From CAZWLD01 sp964634685 (GTDB taxonomy: Bacteria; Bacillota_I; Bacilli_A; Acholeplasmatales; JAEDCM01): DNA of 61,014 nt. Location of the stretch: positions 1 through 61,014 of the forward strand of contig CAZWLD010000010.1 of NCBI GenBank assembly GCA_964634685.1, written 5' to 3'. Positions 1-9,021 of this stretch are shown piece by piece. The notes beneath the pieces were generated by a model. The model had not been told where the DNA came from, made no database searches, and saw only the letters and a list, made by a program, of their open reading frames with translations. How positions within the stretch are numbered: the stretch's first letter is position 1; every line of letters starts with the position of its first letter. The translations under genes were made by a program, and so were the position numbers.

Positions 1-13
1 CTAATTAACTTTT

Positions 14-46
14 AGGATTAATGAAAAAGCTCATTAATCCTTTTTT
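14..46 (+). terminator. Intrinsic terminator of an upstream gene
   Basis: A perfect 11-bp stem (14-24 with 31-41), a six-base loop and a T run. It ends transcription from a gene lying before the window. A TATAAT box at 51-56 follows directly and probably serves the next gene. Confidence 0.85.
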
Positions 47-80
47 GTGATATAATCAAGATATAAGGATGTGTTATTTA

Positions 81-800
81 ATGTATAGCTTATGGAATCC
101 ATGGCATGGTTGCCATAAATGTAGTGAGGGTTGCCTAAACTGCTACATTCATAAAGGCGATGCCAAAAGAAATGTTGACACAAATATCATAACAAAATCA
201 AAAGATTTTTATAAGCCTAGAGAATTCTTTAAAAATGGAAACCCGAAGATAAAGCCAGGATTAGTCTATTTGTGCTTTGACAGTGATTTTTTAATTGAAG
301 AAGCAGATGAATGGAGACCAGAATGCTTCGAAATGATTAAAGAGCATCCTGATTCGATGTTTTTATTCTTAACCAAAAGAATTGATAGATTTATGAGGAT
401 AATTCCAAATGACTGGAATGATGGCTATGATAATGTAACAGTATGCTGTACTATCGATAATCAAAAGAATGCCGATTATCGCTTATCAATTTTTAAGGAT
501 TTACCGATCAAGCATAAGATGATCACCGCTCAGCCATTATTAGAAAAAATTGATATTGAAAAATATCTTGATGGCATAGAGTCAGTAATTGTCGGTGGTG
601 AATCGGATAAAAATGCTAGACCCTTTGACTATGATTGGGCTCTTAGCTTAAGAGAACAATGCATTAGAAAAAAAGTATCCTTCACTTTTAGACAATGTGG
701 AACCTATACAATTAAAGATGGAACAACTTATACTATTCCAACAAGGCAATTGATGAGTCAAGCAAGGAAGGCTAGTATTGATTATAATCCGCCTAAATGA
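81..800 (+). CDS. DUF5131 family protein (phage Gp37/Gp68-like, putative Fe-S protein)
   Basis: A 239-residue protein that opens with Trp-Asn-Pro-Trp-His-Gly-Cys and a Cys cluster at residues 11, 14, 18 and 21, the hallmark of the DUF5131/Gp37-Gp68 family. The family is thought to be related to radical SAM enzymes but has no established reaction. The C-terminal half carries the family-typical VGGES and FRQCG segments. I chose ATG 81 because AAGGA at 65-69 fits it; an ATG at 69 overlaps that site. The gene stands alone between two terminators, and its stop is TGA. Family assignment is good, function unknown. Confidence 0.8.
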   Translation: MYSLWNPWHGCHKCSEGCLNCYIHKGDAKRNVDTNIITKSKDFYKPREFFKNGNPKIKPGLVYLCFDSDFLIEEADEWRPECFEMIKEHPDSMFLFLTKRIDRFMRIIPNDWNDGYDNVTVCCTIDNQKNADYRLSIFKDLPIKHKMITAQPLLEKIDIEKYLDGIESVIVGGESDKNARPFDYDWALSLREQCIRKKVSFTFRQCGTYTIKDGTTYTIPTRQLMSQARKASIDYNPPK

Positions 801-866
801 TTATAAATATGAAAAAGAGTTTATTTAGATAATGGTTTTATGAACAGTTCAAATAATTATTAGTGA

Positions 867-954
867 AACCTTTGCATCCATTGACAAAGGTATTAGGGTA
901 AACAATTTTTTTCAAATAAGACTTAATACAAATTTATATTAGGTCTTTTTTGTT
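867..954 (+). terminator. 3' hairpin and intrinsic terminator after the DUF5131 gene
   Basis: The first hairpin, ACCTTTG pairing with CAAAGGT around 868-891, has no T run. It is followed by a stem AAGACTTAATA / TATTAGGTCTT (918-928 with 937-947) and a run of T. The second is a standard intrinsic terminator. Confidence 0.7.
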
Positions 955-978
955 TTTTAAAGCAAAGTGCTGTATAAT
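950..978 (+). promoter_or_regulatory. Sigma-A-type promoter of the flavin reductase gene
   Basis: TTGTTT at 950-955 and TATAAT at 973-978 are 17 bp apart, about 50 bp before the start at 1028. The -35 box overlaps the T tail of the preceding terminator. Confidence 0.55.
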
Positions 979-1027
979 ATAAATAGTAATTGTTATTAAT
1001 TGTTTAACATTAAGGGAGGAATTTGTT

Positions 1028-1957
1028 ATGAACAAAGAATTTAAAAATCTAAGGATTATGGATAATTTCTACCAATCATCGTCATTTTTTCCGATGCCAT
1101 TGTGTTTGGTTGGTACATTAGATGAAAAAGGAGAAGAAACAAGCTTTGGAGCTTATTCACTATGCTTTCCCTACTATGTTGCTGGCAAGGATTTTTATGC
1201 TATGATTTTAGAAACAAGAAATACAAGTAATACGGCAAAGGGCTTATTGCGTCATGGTAAATGCACTTTAAATTTCTTACCTTTTTCCAAGAAAAACTTT
1301 GAACAGCATGTGTTAATGGGATTTCCAGGAGATACGCCAGAAGAAAAGATTAAGGCCCTAAATTTTACTCCAACTGAGGGACTAAGGGCCGAAAATGATC
1401 CTAGTAATAGGTATCCCAAAATATTAGATGAGGCACTACAGGTTTTTGAATGCACGTGGGTTAGAGAATTAGACAATGCTCAAGACGATGAAGTAAAAGA
1501 AGAATACGAAGAACCATATCATAACTTTAATGGAATTACTTCGAAATTCGGCGCTCATTTTATTTTAAAGATTGAAAATATATTATTAAAAGAGAAATAT
1601 TATGATGCTATTGTAAATGGCGTAAATAGAAAGAATTTCTGCCCACTTCCAACAAACTGGGGCTATAGAGATTCTAAATATTTTTGGTGCAGTGATTATG
1701 AAAAACCAATTTCGGTTGGTATTCCAAATCGAGAAATCGATTTGTCATCTGTTAAGTATGCTCTTAATCGAATTGACACTGATGTTGAATTTACTGATGA
1801 TGCATTAAAGATGATTGTAAAGGTTCCACGACCATTCTTAAAAACTGTTTTATTATCTTGTATTTATTGGGCAGAAGAAAATAACTGTAAGCTTATCACT
1901 CCAACGGAAATGAAAATAATTAATGATAAACGCTCCAAGGAAAAAGCCAAGAAATAA
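1028..1957 (+). CDS. Flavin reductase-like FMN-binding split-barrel protein
   Basis: A 309-residue protein. The N-terminal half (residues about 15-190) has the flavin reductase-like split-barrel pattern: PMPLCLVGT, then TSFGAYSLCFPYYVAG, the region that holds FMN in these proteins, then an ETRNTSNTAKGL segment. Members bind FMN/FAD and are used in small flavin-dependent redox reactions. The C-terminal about 100 residues are less recognisable and Lys-rich at the end. AGGGAGGA about 8 bases upstream fixes the ATG. It is monocistronic, with its own promoter, and the substrate is unknown. Confidence 0.75.
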   Translation: MNKEFKNLRIMDNFYQSSSFFPMPLCLVGTLDEKGEETSFGAYSLCFPYYVAGKDFYAMILETRNTSNTAKGLLRHGKCTLNFLPFSKKNFEQHVLMGFPGDTPEEKIKALNFTPTEGLRAENDPSNRYPKILDEALQVFECTWVRELDNAQDDEVKEEYEEPYHNFNGITSKFGAHFILKIENILLKEKYYDAIVNGVNRKNFCPLPTNWGYRDSKYFWCSDYEKPISVGIPNREIDLSSVKYALNRIDTDVEFTDDALKMIVKVPRPFLKTVLLSCIYWAEENNCKLITPTEMKIINDKRSKEKAKK

Positions 1958-2435
1958 TTATTACTTTGCTTAATTGGAAAATAGTAAGGATGGGAATATT
2001 TGCGATAGTTATGGCTTCCAAATTGACATATGACATAGAAAATGTAATTGTTAGATCAGATTTAAGGGACAAATATTATAAAGATTGAACCATTAATCTT
2101 GCTAGTGCGGTGGGAGTTTCTCAAAAGAAATTGATTAATTCAGATATAGTTTTTGGCTTCAAAAAATTTGGTGAGTTATTTTAGATAATTTGCCTTAGGC
2201 TTTGAGGCTTTTTTTTAAGTTGCATTAAAAAGGCAAGAATATTTTAATCTATAATTTCTTAATATAAGCAGTATAAATCATTGAAAATATAATTTAATAA
2301 AGTATAGTAAAAGCTTGATGACTTATATAATATAGTATAGTGAATAAATAAGTCTAGTTCATAATTCTTTATTTGAGAAAGCTGTAAACTGAATTTTTTA
2401 TATTCATACTTTTTGATATTCTCAAAATGAGGATG
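1958..2435. other. Non-coding stretch, possible gene remnant
   Basis: No convincing gene. A frame from 1990 to 2184 reads through 64 codons with a single TGA at 2086-2088, and could be a decayed small gene, but it matches nothing I know. A weak GCCT/AGGC hairpin with eight T near 2191-2215 may terminate the flavin reductase transcript. The remainder is AT-rich. Confidence 0.4.
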
Positions 2436-2504
2436 TAGACAAAGAAAAATATAAATGATATAATATTAACGTATACAGATATAAAAAAACGCTAATATTA
2501 TATC
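2436..2504 (+). promoter_or_regulatory. Promoter and palindromic operator of the AbiE operon
   Basis: TAGACA (2436-2441) and TATAAT (2459-2464), spaced 17 bp, form a promoter. The -10 box lies inside the left arm of a perfect 12-bp inverted repeat, GATATAATATTA (2457-2468) and TAATATTATATC (2493-2504). AbiEi antitoxins are known to repress their own operon by binding inverted repeats at the promoter, so this is the likely autoregulatory operator. Confidence 0.6.
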
Positions 2505-2523
2505 AAAGAAAGGACTGTTTAAA

Positions 2524-3177
2524 TTGTCACATATAAATTTTGTATTGAATTACCTTGAAGAATATGAAGTGGGAGAACCAATTTATTCTGCTGATATTAC
2601 TAACGAATTAGTTAAGCAATTCGGACTTGCAGCTGATAAAGCTAGTGCAGCCGTTGCAGTTACAATGAAGAGAATTATGGATAGATGTCTAAAACCAAAT
2701 CTAAGATTCTATCAAAAAGGCATCTATTATTTGACCGATGAAACGCCTTTTGGTGAGATTGGAATTAACACTGAACAATTAATAGTAGATAAATATTTGC
2801 TTCATGATCAGGGTTACGAAGGAGAGTTGACATTTCTGTACCAGTTGGGATTAACAACGCAAATTCCGCGAGAAAGAGAGCTCGTCACAAATCAAATAAA
2901 GAATTGTGTGAGATATGACAAACGATTGGGTGTAACGATAAGACCTCCAAAAACGGAAATCACTAAAGAGAATAAATTGTATCTTCAGCTATTGGACACA
3001 TTAGAAAAAATGGATAAAGCACCTATTGACAATGACGAACCTTACCGAACTATTGCATTGCACATTCAAAATAGAGGCTTACGATATGAAACATTACTCG
3101 CTTTGGCTGATCAACATTATACTAAAACGGTTTTGCCTCATTTGGCACGTACCGCAAGAGAGGGTTTGTCGTTATGA
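2524..3177 (+). CDS. AbiEi-like antitoxin (DUF6088), type IV TA system
   Basis: A 217-residue protein of the DUF6088/AbiEi-like group. An N-terminal winged-helix region (residues about 1-75) precedes a dimer/effector domain that keeps the family pattern (IYYLTDETPFGE, then the conserved GYEGELTFLYQLGL segment). It is expected to repress the operon and to counter the downstream nucleotidyltransferase toxin. The start is TTG 2524, with AAAGGA 10 bases upstream. Its stop overlaps the toxin start (ATGATGA), giving translational coupling. Pairing with an AbiEii-type gene makes the call strong even though the antitoxin sequence itself diverges. Confidence 0.75.
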   Translation: MSHINFVLNYLEEYEVGEPIYSADITNELVKQFGLAADKASAAVAVTMKRIMDRCLKPNLRFYQKGIYYLTDETPFGEIGINTEQLIVDKYLLHDQGYEGELTFLYQLGLTTQIPRERELVTNQIKNCVRYDKRLGVTIRPPKTEITKENKLYLQLLDTLEKMDKAPIDNDEPYRTIALHIQNRGLRYETLLALADQHYTKTVLPHLARTAREGLSL

Positions 3178-4166
3178 TGAATTTGCACCTAGATAAAAGC
3201 GCATTTCGTGTTTTGATTGAGGATGTCAATAGGAGAACAGGATACCGCACAGACGTTTTGGAGAAAGATTATTATGTGGTTTTGATTCTAGAAGAACTTG
3301 CTTCTTTTCAAATGGCTGGACTTCCTGCATATTTCAAAGGCGGTACAGCTTTATATAAGGCTTTGAAAACGACAAATCGTTTTTCGGAGGATATTGATTT
3401 ATCTGTTGACGTTCGAAAATGCAGTAGAACCCAAAGCGATAAGCGACTTGAAAAAGCATCTAAGAAATATTCTTCTTTAGTGAGGAACATAAATCAGGGA
3501 TTTTCTCATCGTTCTGAGATTATGGCGGTTTATGAGTATATACCCATTACGGTATATGACAATGAGGATGAATTACAACGCTTTGGAAAAGTGAAAATTG
3601 AAGCTACATCCTTTACGATAAGTGAACCAACAGAGAATTTAGAAATAACAGCTATGCTTTATGAATATGCAACTCCTGAGCAAAAGATAATTCTGAAAAA
3701 TCAATATGGTGTTCATCCATTTATTGTTCAGACAATTACTATGGAACGTATATTTGTCGATAAATTGTTTGCTGCTGAAGCATATGTAAGAAAGTCTAAT
3801 ATAGCAAATAGAGCTTTTGAGGCAGCAAAGCACATTTATGATTTGTCCGTATTGGAAAATCATCCTAAAATTATAGCATTATTGGATGACCAAATACTGA
3901 TGAAAAAATTGCTTGATATTCGCTTGGAAGAAGAAACGGGTCGTCACGACGGTATACCATATATTGAACCAAATAAATTCGAGTTTTTTATTTTAGCAGA
4001 AAATGACAAGAACATAAGAACTGCATATACAATTATGCAAAGACAATATGTACTAAGAGAGCAAGACCAAATTCCTTATGAGAAAGCGATAACTTCTTTA
4101 AAGAATATCTATCAAAAGTTATTAAGAAACAAGGCATGGTGTGATGCACAGGCACCTCAAGGGTGA
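3174..4166 (+). CDS. AbiEii/AbiGii-type nucleotidyltransferase toxin
   Basis: A 330-residue protein of the AbiEii toxin family (type IV TA, DNA polymerase-beta nucleotidyltransferase fold). Motif I is clear: KGGT at residues 55-58, then SEDIDL at 71-76, which holds the two metal-binding acidic residues. LEKDYYV at 29-35 and the DKLFA(A)EAY segment near residue 197 match further conserved motifs. Known members inhibit growth by transferring nucleotides, in studied cases onto tRNA, and some protect against phage. The start overlaps the antitoxin stop; two ATGs in a row (3174, 3177) are possible. A weak terminator follows, and then a group II intron. Confidence 0.85.
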   Translation: MMNLHLDKSAFRVLIEDVNRRTGYRTDVLEKDYYVVLILEELASFQMAGLPAYFKGGTALYKALKTTNRFSEDIDLSVDVRKCSRTQSDKRLEKASKKYSSLVRNINQGFSHRSEIMAVYEYIPITVYDNEDELQRFGKVKIEATSFTISEPTENLEITAMLYEYATPEQKIILKNQYGVHPFIVQTITMERIFVDKLFAAEAYVRKSNIANRAFEAAKHIYDLSVLENHPKIIALLDDQILMKKLLDIRLEEETGRHDGIPYIEPNKFEFFILAENDKNIRTAYTIMQRQYVLREQDQIPYEKAITSLKNIYQKLLRNKAWCDAQAPQG

Positions 4167-4186
4167 TAGTAAATGACTTGATAATG

Positions 4187-4208
4187 AAAAAAGAACAGTT
4201 TCTTTTTT
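4187..4208 (+). terminator. Terminator of the AbiE operon and intron insertion site
   Basis: A 9-bp stem, AAAAAAGAA (4187-4195) with TTCTTTTTT (4200-4208), and a four-base loop. The group II intron begins only about five bases later. Confidence 0.6.
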
Positions 4209-4213
4209 ATGTA

Positions 4214-6136
4214 GTGTGCCGGGCATGGCATTAATCTTACTGGTGAAAGTCCAGTCACGGGTATTTACCGCCAAGTGTAGTGAACCCCAAGCCGTTAACA
4301 GTGATGTTATGGGTGAAGGAAGGGGCTAACAAAATCCTCGAGCCTACGAACAGAAACTTGATAAGGCTAAATGGTGGATAAGGTTGCTATTCAAACCGAA
4401 GTCCAAAAGGTAAACGTAAAACCAAGACAGTAAATCAAGAGGTTGTGGGATGAAAGATTAATGAATTACCCCGGGAGGCCTCATCAAAGAGATGTCTAGA
4501 AGTCTTAAAACGAATATAGTAAACTCTAACGAAAAAGGAGAATTGATGAGGAGTCAGCTGAGGTCGTAGTATGTGAAATGCCATTCACAAAAGGACCTAA
4601 TGTTTATATAGTGCGAATCACTATAAGCAATGTTTGAATAATCCGTAAGATAGGATAGTCTAGAACGATGGAGCGTAACCATTGATGATGAAGAGGTCGA
4701 GGATGATTTCAAATATATTTACAAATGGAGGAGGAGCAGCAAATGAGCTTAATTGAAGAGATTTTAAGTGACGAAAACTTAAGTGAGGCTATTAAAAGGG
4801 TAAAAGCAAATAAAGGAGCAAGTGGCGTTGACAAAATGACGGTCAGTCAAATTGATGCCTACTTTTATGAGCATAAGGAAGAAATCATTAATTCAATAAT
4901 GAACAAAACCTATAAGCCTCAGCCCGTAAGAAGAGTTTATATTCCAAAATCTAATGGCAAATTAAGACCTCTAGGAATACCAACAGTGGTTGATAGGGTT
5001 ATACAACAAGCTATTTCACAAAGGTTATCACGAATATATGAAAATATATTCAGTGATTATTCCTATGGATTTAGACGAAATAGAGACTGTCACACGGCGA
5101 TGAATAAGGTATTAGAGTATCTTAATGAAGGATTTGAATGGGTAATCGATTTAGATATCGAAAAGTATTTTGATACAGTAAATCACGATAAATTAATCTC
5201 AATACTTAGAGAGGAAGTAAATGACAGTCATACACTACATTTAATTCGTAAATTCCTTCAAGCAGGAGTTATGGAGAATGGAGTGGTTACATCATCAACA
5301 ATAGGAACGCCACAAGGCGGACCGTTGTCTCCAATCTTGTCAAATATATATCTAGATAAATTTGATAAAGAACTAGAGGCTAGAGGATTGCATTTTGTCA
5401 GATACGCTGATGATTGTAATATTTTTGTTAGAAGTGATGTAGCGGCCGAACGTGTAATGAAGTCAGTTACTTCTTGGTTAGAAAGAAAGCTATTTCTTAA
5501 GGTTTCAGCAACCAAGACCAAAATAGTAAGACCAAAGGATAGTAATTTCTTAGGCTTTACCTTTTGGAAAAATAAAGAAGGGTGGAAATGTAAACCCGGA
5601 GATGACCGAAAGAAAAATCTTTATGACAAAACAAAAAAGGAACTTAAGCGCAAATACGCGACATCAAGACCACTAGCGATTACAATTATCAAACTTAATC
5701 AAATTGTTCGAGGATGGATAAGGTATTTTCGTATAGGAAGTATGAAAACATTTATCGATAAATTTGGACAATGGCTAAGGCATAAGGTAAGAGTAATAAT
5801 CATCAAGCAATGGAAATTGCCTAGAAGAATATATATTAACCTACAAAGATTAAATAAAAAATATAGATGCAAATTTGAAGATGAAGATATCTTTAAAGTA
5901 GCAAATTCAAGGCTTGGTTGGTATAGAAGAAGTGGAATGAATGTAGTGAATTATATTTTAAGCCCTAAAGTTTTGGAAACAGCCAATAAGAAAAAGGGAA
6001 GACCGGGATTGGTCAACCCTTTGGATTACTACCTAAGTGTATTTTGTGTTTAATATAAATGTAGCGCCGTATACGAGAACCGTACGTACGGTGCAATGGG
6101 AGGGACGAAAATAAATTTATTTTCTCTCTACCCTAT
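4214..6136 (+). mobile_element. Group II intron with reverse transcriptase in domain IV
   Basis: The element starts with GTGTG (4214-4218), the 5' consensus of group II introns, and has about 510 bases of ribozyme before the reading frame. Domain V lies at 6064-6094, with lower stem GCGCCGT / ACGGTGC. Domain VI follows at about 6098-6132, with paired GGG/CCC ends and a candidate branch-point A. The 3' end near 6133-6136 is approximate. Insertion straight after a terminator hairpin and a CGC (not AGC) catalytic triad in domain V are features of the IIC group. The reading frame has no obvious HNH endonuclease domain. All parts look intact. Confidence 0.85.
4725..6053 (+). CDS. ltrA: Group II intron reverse transcriptase/maturase
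   Basis: A 442-residue intron-encoded protein. The RT domain fills residues about 15-285: RVYIPKSNGKLRPLGIPTV, then YSYGFRRNRDCHTA, then the catalytic RYADD near residue 227, and the GTPQGGPLSPILSN motif before it. The maturase (X) domain follows (IIKLNQIVRGWIRYF, about residues 320-335). I see no Cys/His zinc cluster of an HNH endonuclease at the C-terminus, so insertion probably uses single-stranded or replication-fork DNA. GGAGGAG lies inside the first codons; the better start may be the ATG at 4743, just after that purine-rich stretch, which would give a protein six residues shorter. Confidence 0.93.
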   Translation: MEEEQQMSLIEEILSDENLSEAIKRVKANKGASGVDKMTVSQIDAYFYEHKEEIINSIMNKTYKPQPVRRVYIPKSNGKLRPLGIPTVVDRVIQQAISQRLSRIYENIFSDYSYGFRRNRDCHTAMNKVLEYLNEGFEWVIDLDIEKYFDTVNHDKLISILREEVNDSHTLHLIRKFLQAGVMENGVVTSSTIGTPQGGPLSPILSNIYLDKFDKELEARGLHFVRYADDCNIFVRSDVAAERVMKSVTSWLERKLFLKVSATKTKIVRPKDSNFLGFTFWKNKEGWKCKPGDDRKKNLYDKTKKELKRKYATSRPLAITIIKLNQIVRGWIRYFRIGSMKTFIDKFGQWLRHKVRVIIIKQWKLPRRIYINLQRLNKKYRCKFEDEDIFKVANSRLGWYRRSGMNVVNYILSPKVLETANKKKGRPGLVNPLDYYLSVFCV

Positions 6137-6231
6137 TTTATAAGTGTATTTAAAGATATGATTGCATCAAATTGTTTAAGGCTTATCCTTTCAATAATTA
6201 ATTCAAGATTAATTCATAGGTATTTATATAT

Positions 6232-6690
6232 ATGGAAATACTTAAAATAGGTGAAAGCTATGCAGCAGATGTTAAGAAAATAATTAAAGAAGCATATTTA
6301 CCTTTGTTGGAAAAGTATCACGATGAAAAAAAGAATCTTGCCAATAAAACAATGGAGGTTATAAAGCAAGATTTGAAAAGGAATCATTCTGATGCATATT
6401 TCTTAATGTTAAATGAAAGGCCAATTGGATATGTTCGTGTTGGAGAAAGAGAAAAAGGTGAATTTAGCATAGCTGACCTAGCAATTCTTCCTCAATATCA
6501 GGGAAACGGATATGCTCAATTCTTTATTATAGAAATCGAAAAAAGATATACAATGGTAGAAAAATGGAGCATTGTTACTATTATGGAAGAGAAAAAGGAC
6601 TGCCATTTATATGAAAAGTTAGGTTATGTTCAAAAAGGAATAATACAAGAAGTGAATAAAGATATGCATTTTGTTTTGTATGTTAAATAG
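6232..6690 (+). CDS. GNAT family N-acetyltransferase
   Basis: A 152-residue protein with the GNAT fold. The acetyl-CoA binding motif A is visible as ADLAILPQYQGNGYAQ (residues about 83-98, consensus Q/R-x-x-G-x-G/A), followed by the C-terminal LYEKLGYVQKG segment typical of the family. It transfers an acetyl group from acetyl-CoA to an amine; the substrate cannot be read from sequence. The ribosome site before ATG 6232 is weak (ATAGGT), so the start is less certain. The gene lies directly downstream of the intron and was probably already separate from the AbiE operon before insertion. Confidence 0.8.
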   Translation: MEILKIGESYAADVKKIIKEAYLPLLEKYHDEKKNLANKTMEVIKQDLKRNHSDAYFLMLNERPIGYVRVGEREKGEFSIADLAILPQYQGNGYAQFFIIEIEKRYTMVEKWSIVTIMEEKKDCHLYEKLGYVQKGIIQEVNKDMHFVLYVK

Positions 6691-6758
6691 GTTTTCCTAA
6701 TTTGAAAAACTTACATTACGTTTAGCGGATTTTGTTTATACAAAGAGATTTTTTGCAT

Positions 6759-6792
6759 AAAAAAACAATCCTTGTTTGAGGATTGCTTTTTT
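6759..6792. terminator. Bidirectional terminator between convergent genes
   Basis: CAATCCT (6766-6772) pairs with AGGATTG (6779-6785), flanked by A and T runs. It serves the acetyltransferase (plus) and the DUF885 lipoprotein (minus). Confidence 0.85.
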
Positions 6793-6797
6793 ATATC

Positions 6798-8831
6798 TTA
6801 GTATTTTATTCCATATTTGTGGCATATCTTGGCCATATAGCGATCATAGGTTTGCTGTAAAAGATCTAAACTCGTCCAGCCATTTGATAATAACATATCA
6901 TTAAATTCGATTTCGTTATAATGCTCACCCAAGATTTTTTGTGCTTCGTCATGCAAATGAACAAAGTAATATTTGCCATAGCCATAGGCCGCATAAACAG
7001 TTGGCTGCTCAATTATTAATCGATATATTTCTTGGGCTGCTTCCCCATTATACCCTAGATTATCGAGATAGCTTTTAACATCACTTATTTTCCATCCTTG
7101 ATAGTGAATTCCAACATCAATTCTTGTTTCAAGTAAAAATGATGAATATTCGGTTGCATACAAATAGCTTGCTAGGGCTTTCTTTAATTGCGTATCTGCA
7201 TTTTCCTTCAAATACTTGAATAATGATAACGACACATAGGTTGCCCATCCTTCCGCGTGAGCAGTATTCGAGTGAACAATCATAAAATTAGATAGGCCTG
7301 CCTGCTTCGAGTAAAGATAAGCATATAGGTGTCCAGGATATCCTTCGTGGGCTAAAGTGGATAAAGTGTCATTTTTATCATCAAGGCGAAGCTGATTTAA
7401 GGTAATTTTTTCAGCGCTGGTGCTATCTAAAGCTGATTTAGTATAATAGGCAACCGCATTTGAAACCTTTGCCGAAGCTTCATCCATTTCCTTAATGATG
7501 ATTTCGGGGGTCGTATTTAAATCAGGCACAATTGTTTTGGCAAAATTCTTTAAATATTCAATCATTTCAACGGGAGTACCATCAACTAAAGGATTTTTTT
7601 CTAATAAATCGTAAATATCACTGTAATATTTAACACCATAACCAAAGACAAGCTTTTGAATAGCCTTTGACTCCAGTTCAATTGATTTATCTAATTCATC
7701 ATCAATTTCCTTGATGTATTCTTCAAATGATAAATTTGATATTCCTAATAAATCCTTGAGCTCTAATTCATATAATTCTTTTCCAGAAGTTGAAATAGCC
7801 CAATAGCCCTCTTCAGTAATCGAACCTTTACACTCAAGAAGTCCATTTTTTAGATTTAAGACGCCAGTCATAAATGAAGCTTCAATTTTTTCTTCGACAA
7901 GCTTCGCGTATGATGATTTTTCTTCGTTTGAAAGAAAGCTAAGCTCATTGATTTTTTCGGATAAAACTTGAACTAAATAATAATCATCCTTACTATCTAA
8001 GATATCATTTAAATATTCGACCATTGAATCAAGAGTGAAATCCGAAAACCCAAGGCCAAGCATTGCCTTATCTTTAGCATAACCAACATAAGATTCAAAG
8101 GCTAATTGTGATGAATCAAGATAGCTAAGGACATCATCTAAATCTTGTTTATTGCGAATATTGTAGGATCCAATATATTGAATAAAATCAGCCACATAGC
8201 CGCCAAATTGGTCAATGTAGCGGTTTTCTAAATAAATTACATTCTCAATATCGTAATATTGTTGATAATAGCTTATAAAGGATTCTATGGTGTCATAGGA
8301 TATTTTTTGCTTATCGCTTAAAAGGTTTCGATCAAATTCTTGATGCTTCGCTAAAAGCTCATTGAAAGAATCCTTAGCTTCCTTTAAATCTTCATCTGTA
8401 AATTCAGAATAGGTATAAAAGTCCGCATCGTAGTGCTCTAATCCATAGTTCTCAGGATGCTCGAAAAAGATGTTTGAGGCTAATTGATCACCCTCAAAAT
8501 AGGTTACGAAAAATTCATTTAGATATTTTTCAAATTCTTCGTTTATTGGATTGTCGATGGAAAGAGTGGCATATAATTCCTTTAAGGCCTTATTGCCTTT
8601 TTTGATTGTTGCGGTCGCATAATAATCCCCAGCTATTGTTCCTTTGTTATTTGTATATTCAACAATGCAGCCTTCAGGTAACTCCCCATCAATCAAAATG
8701 CTTTGTTCATTTCCGTTTGCGATTACTGCTTGATCTTCAAATTTTATGCTTGATAGATCAACATTTTCTCCACAGGAGATTAAAGTAAAGCCAAGAATAA
8801 ATAAAAATAGAGATATAATTATTTTTTTCAA
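6798..8831 (-). CDS. DUF885 family lipoprotein, putative zinc peptidase
   Basis: A 677-residue secreted lipoprotein. The N-terminus is a lipoprotein signal (hydrophobic stretch, then LISC at residues about 17-20). Next comes a short beta-rich domain (residues about 25-92) resembling bacterial surface MBG/Big-like modules. The rest is DUF885, with the family's HEGYPGH motif near residues 491-497, an HExxH-like zinc site, and a later GWATYVS segment. DUF885 proteins are predicted metallopeptidases; the substrate is unknown. The start codon is TTG (8829-8831), with AAGGTG five bases upstream. It is transcribed alone, against its neighbours. Confidence 0.82.
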   Translation of the reverse strand: MKKIIISLFLFILGFTLISCGENVDLSSIKFEDQAVIANGNEQSILIDGELPEGCIVEYTNNKGTIAGDYYATATIKKGNKALKELYATLSIDNPINEEFEKYLNEFFVTYFEGDQLASNIFFEHPENYGLEHYDADFYTYSEFTDEDLKEAKDSFNELLAKHQEFDRNLLSDKQKISYDTIESFISYYQQYYDIENVIYLENRYIDQFGGYVADFIQYIGSYNIRNKQDLDDVLSYLDSSQLAFESYVGYAKDKAMLGLGFSDFTLDSMVEYLNDILDSKDDYYLVQVLSEKINELSFLSNEEKSSYAKLVEEKIEASFMTGVLNLKNGLLECKGSITEEGYWAISTSGKELYELELKDLLGISNLSFEEYIKEIDDELDKSIELESKAIQKLVFGYGVKYYSDIYDLLEKNPLVDGTPVEMIEYLKNFAKTIVPDLNTTPEIIIKEMDEASAKVSNAVAYYTKSALDSTSAEKITLNQLRLDDKNDTLSTLAHEGYPGHLYAYLYSKQAGLSNFMIVHSNTAHAEGWATYVSLSLFKYLKENADTQLKKALASYLYATEYSSFLLETRIDVGIHYQGWKISDVKSYLDNLGYNGEAAQEIYRLIIEQPTVYAAYGYGKYYFVHLHDEAQKILGEHYNEIEFNDMLLSNGWTSLDLLQQTYDRYMAKICHKYGIKY

Positions 8832-9021
8832 AAAAACACCTTCTTTAGTCGTATGTTTATATTATAAATCTTTTTTTGATTTTAATAAAGATAATTAGAA
8901 TTGTAAATAATTTTGGTATTGAGTCACTGACGAGATATTGTCTCTTTTTGTTGCATTTTGCGTGAAATATTATAAATAGTATGGTATAATTAATTATCAA
9001 GCTAATGAACGGATGATTGTT

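Noticed and set aside
1990..2184. Reading frame interrupted by TGA, suggesting TGA = Trp
   Set aside because: TGA is used as a real stop at 798-800, 3175-3177 and 4164-4166, no longer gene has an internal TGA, and Trp is TGG everywhere. The stretch is short and matches nothing known.
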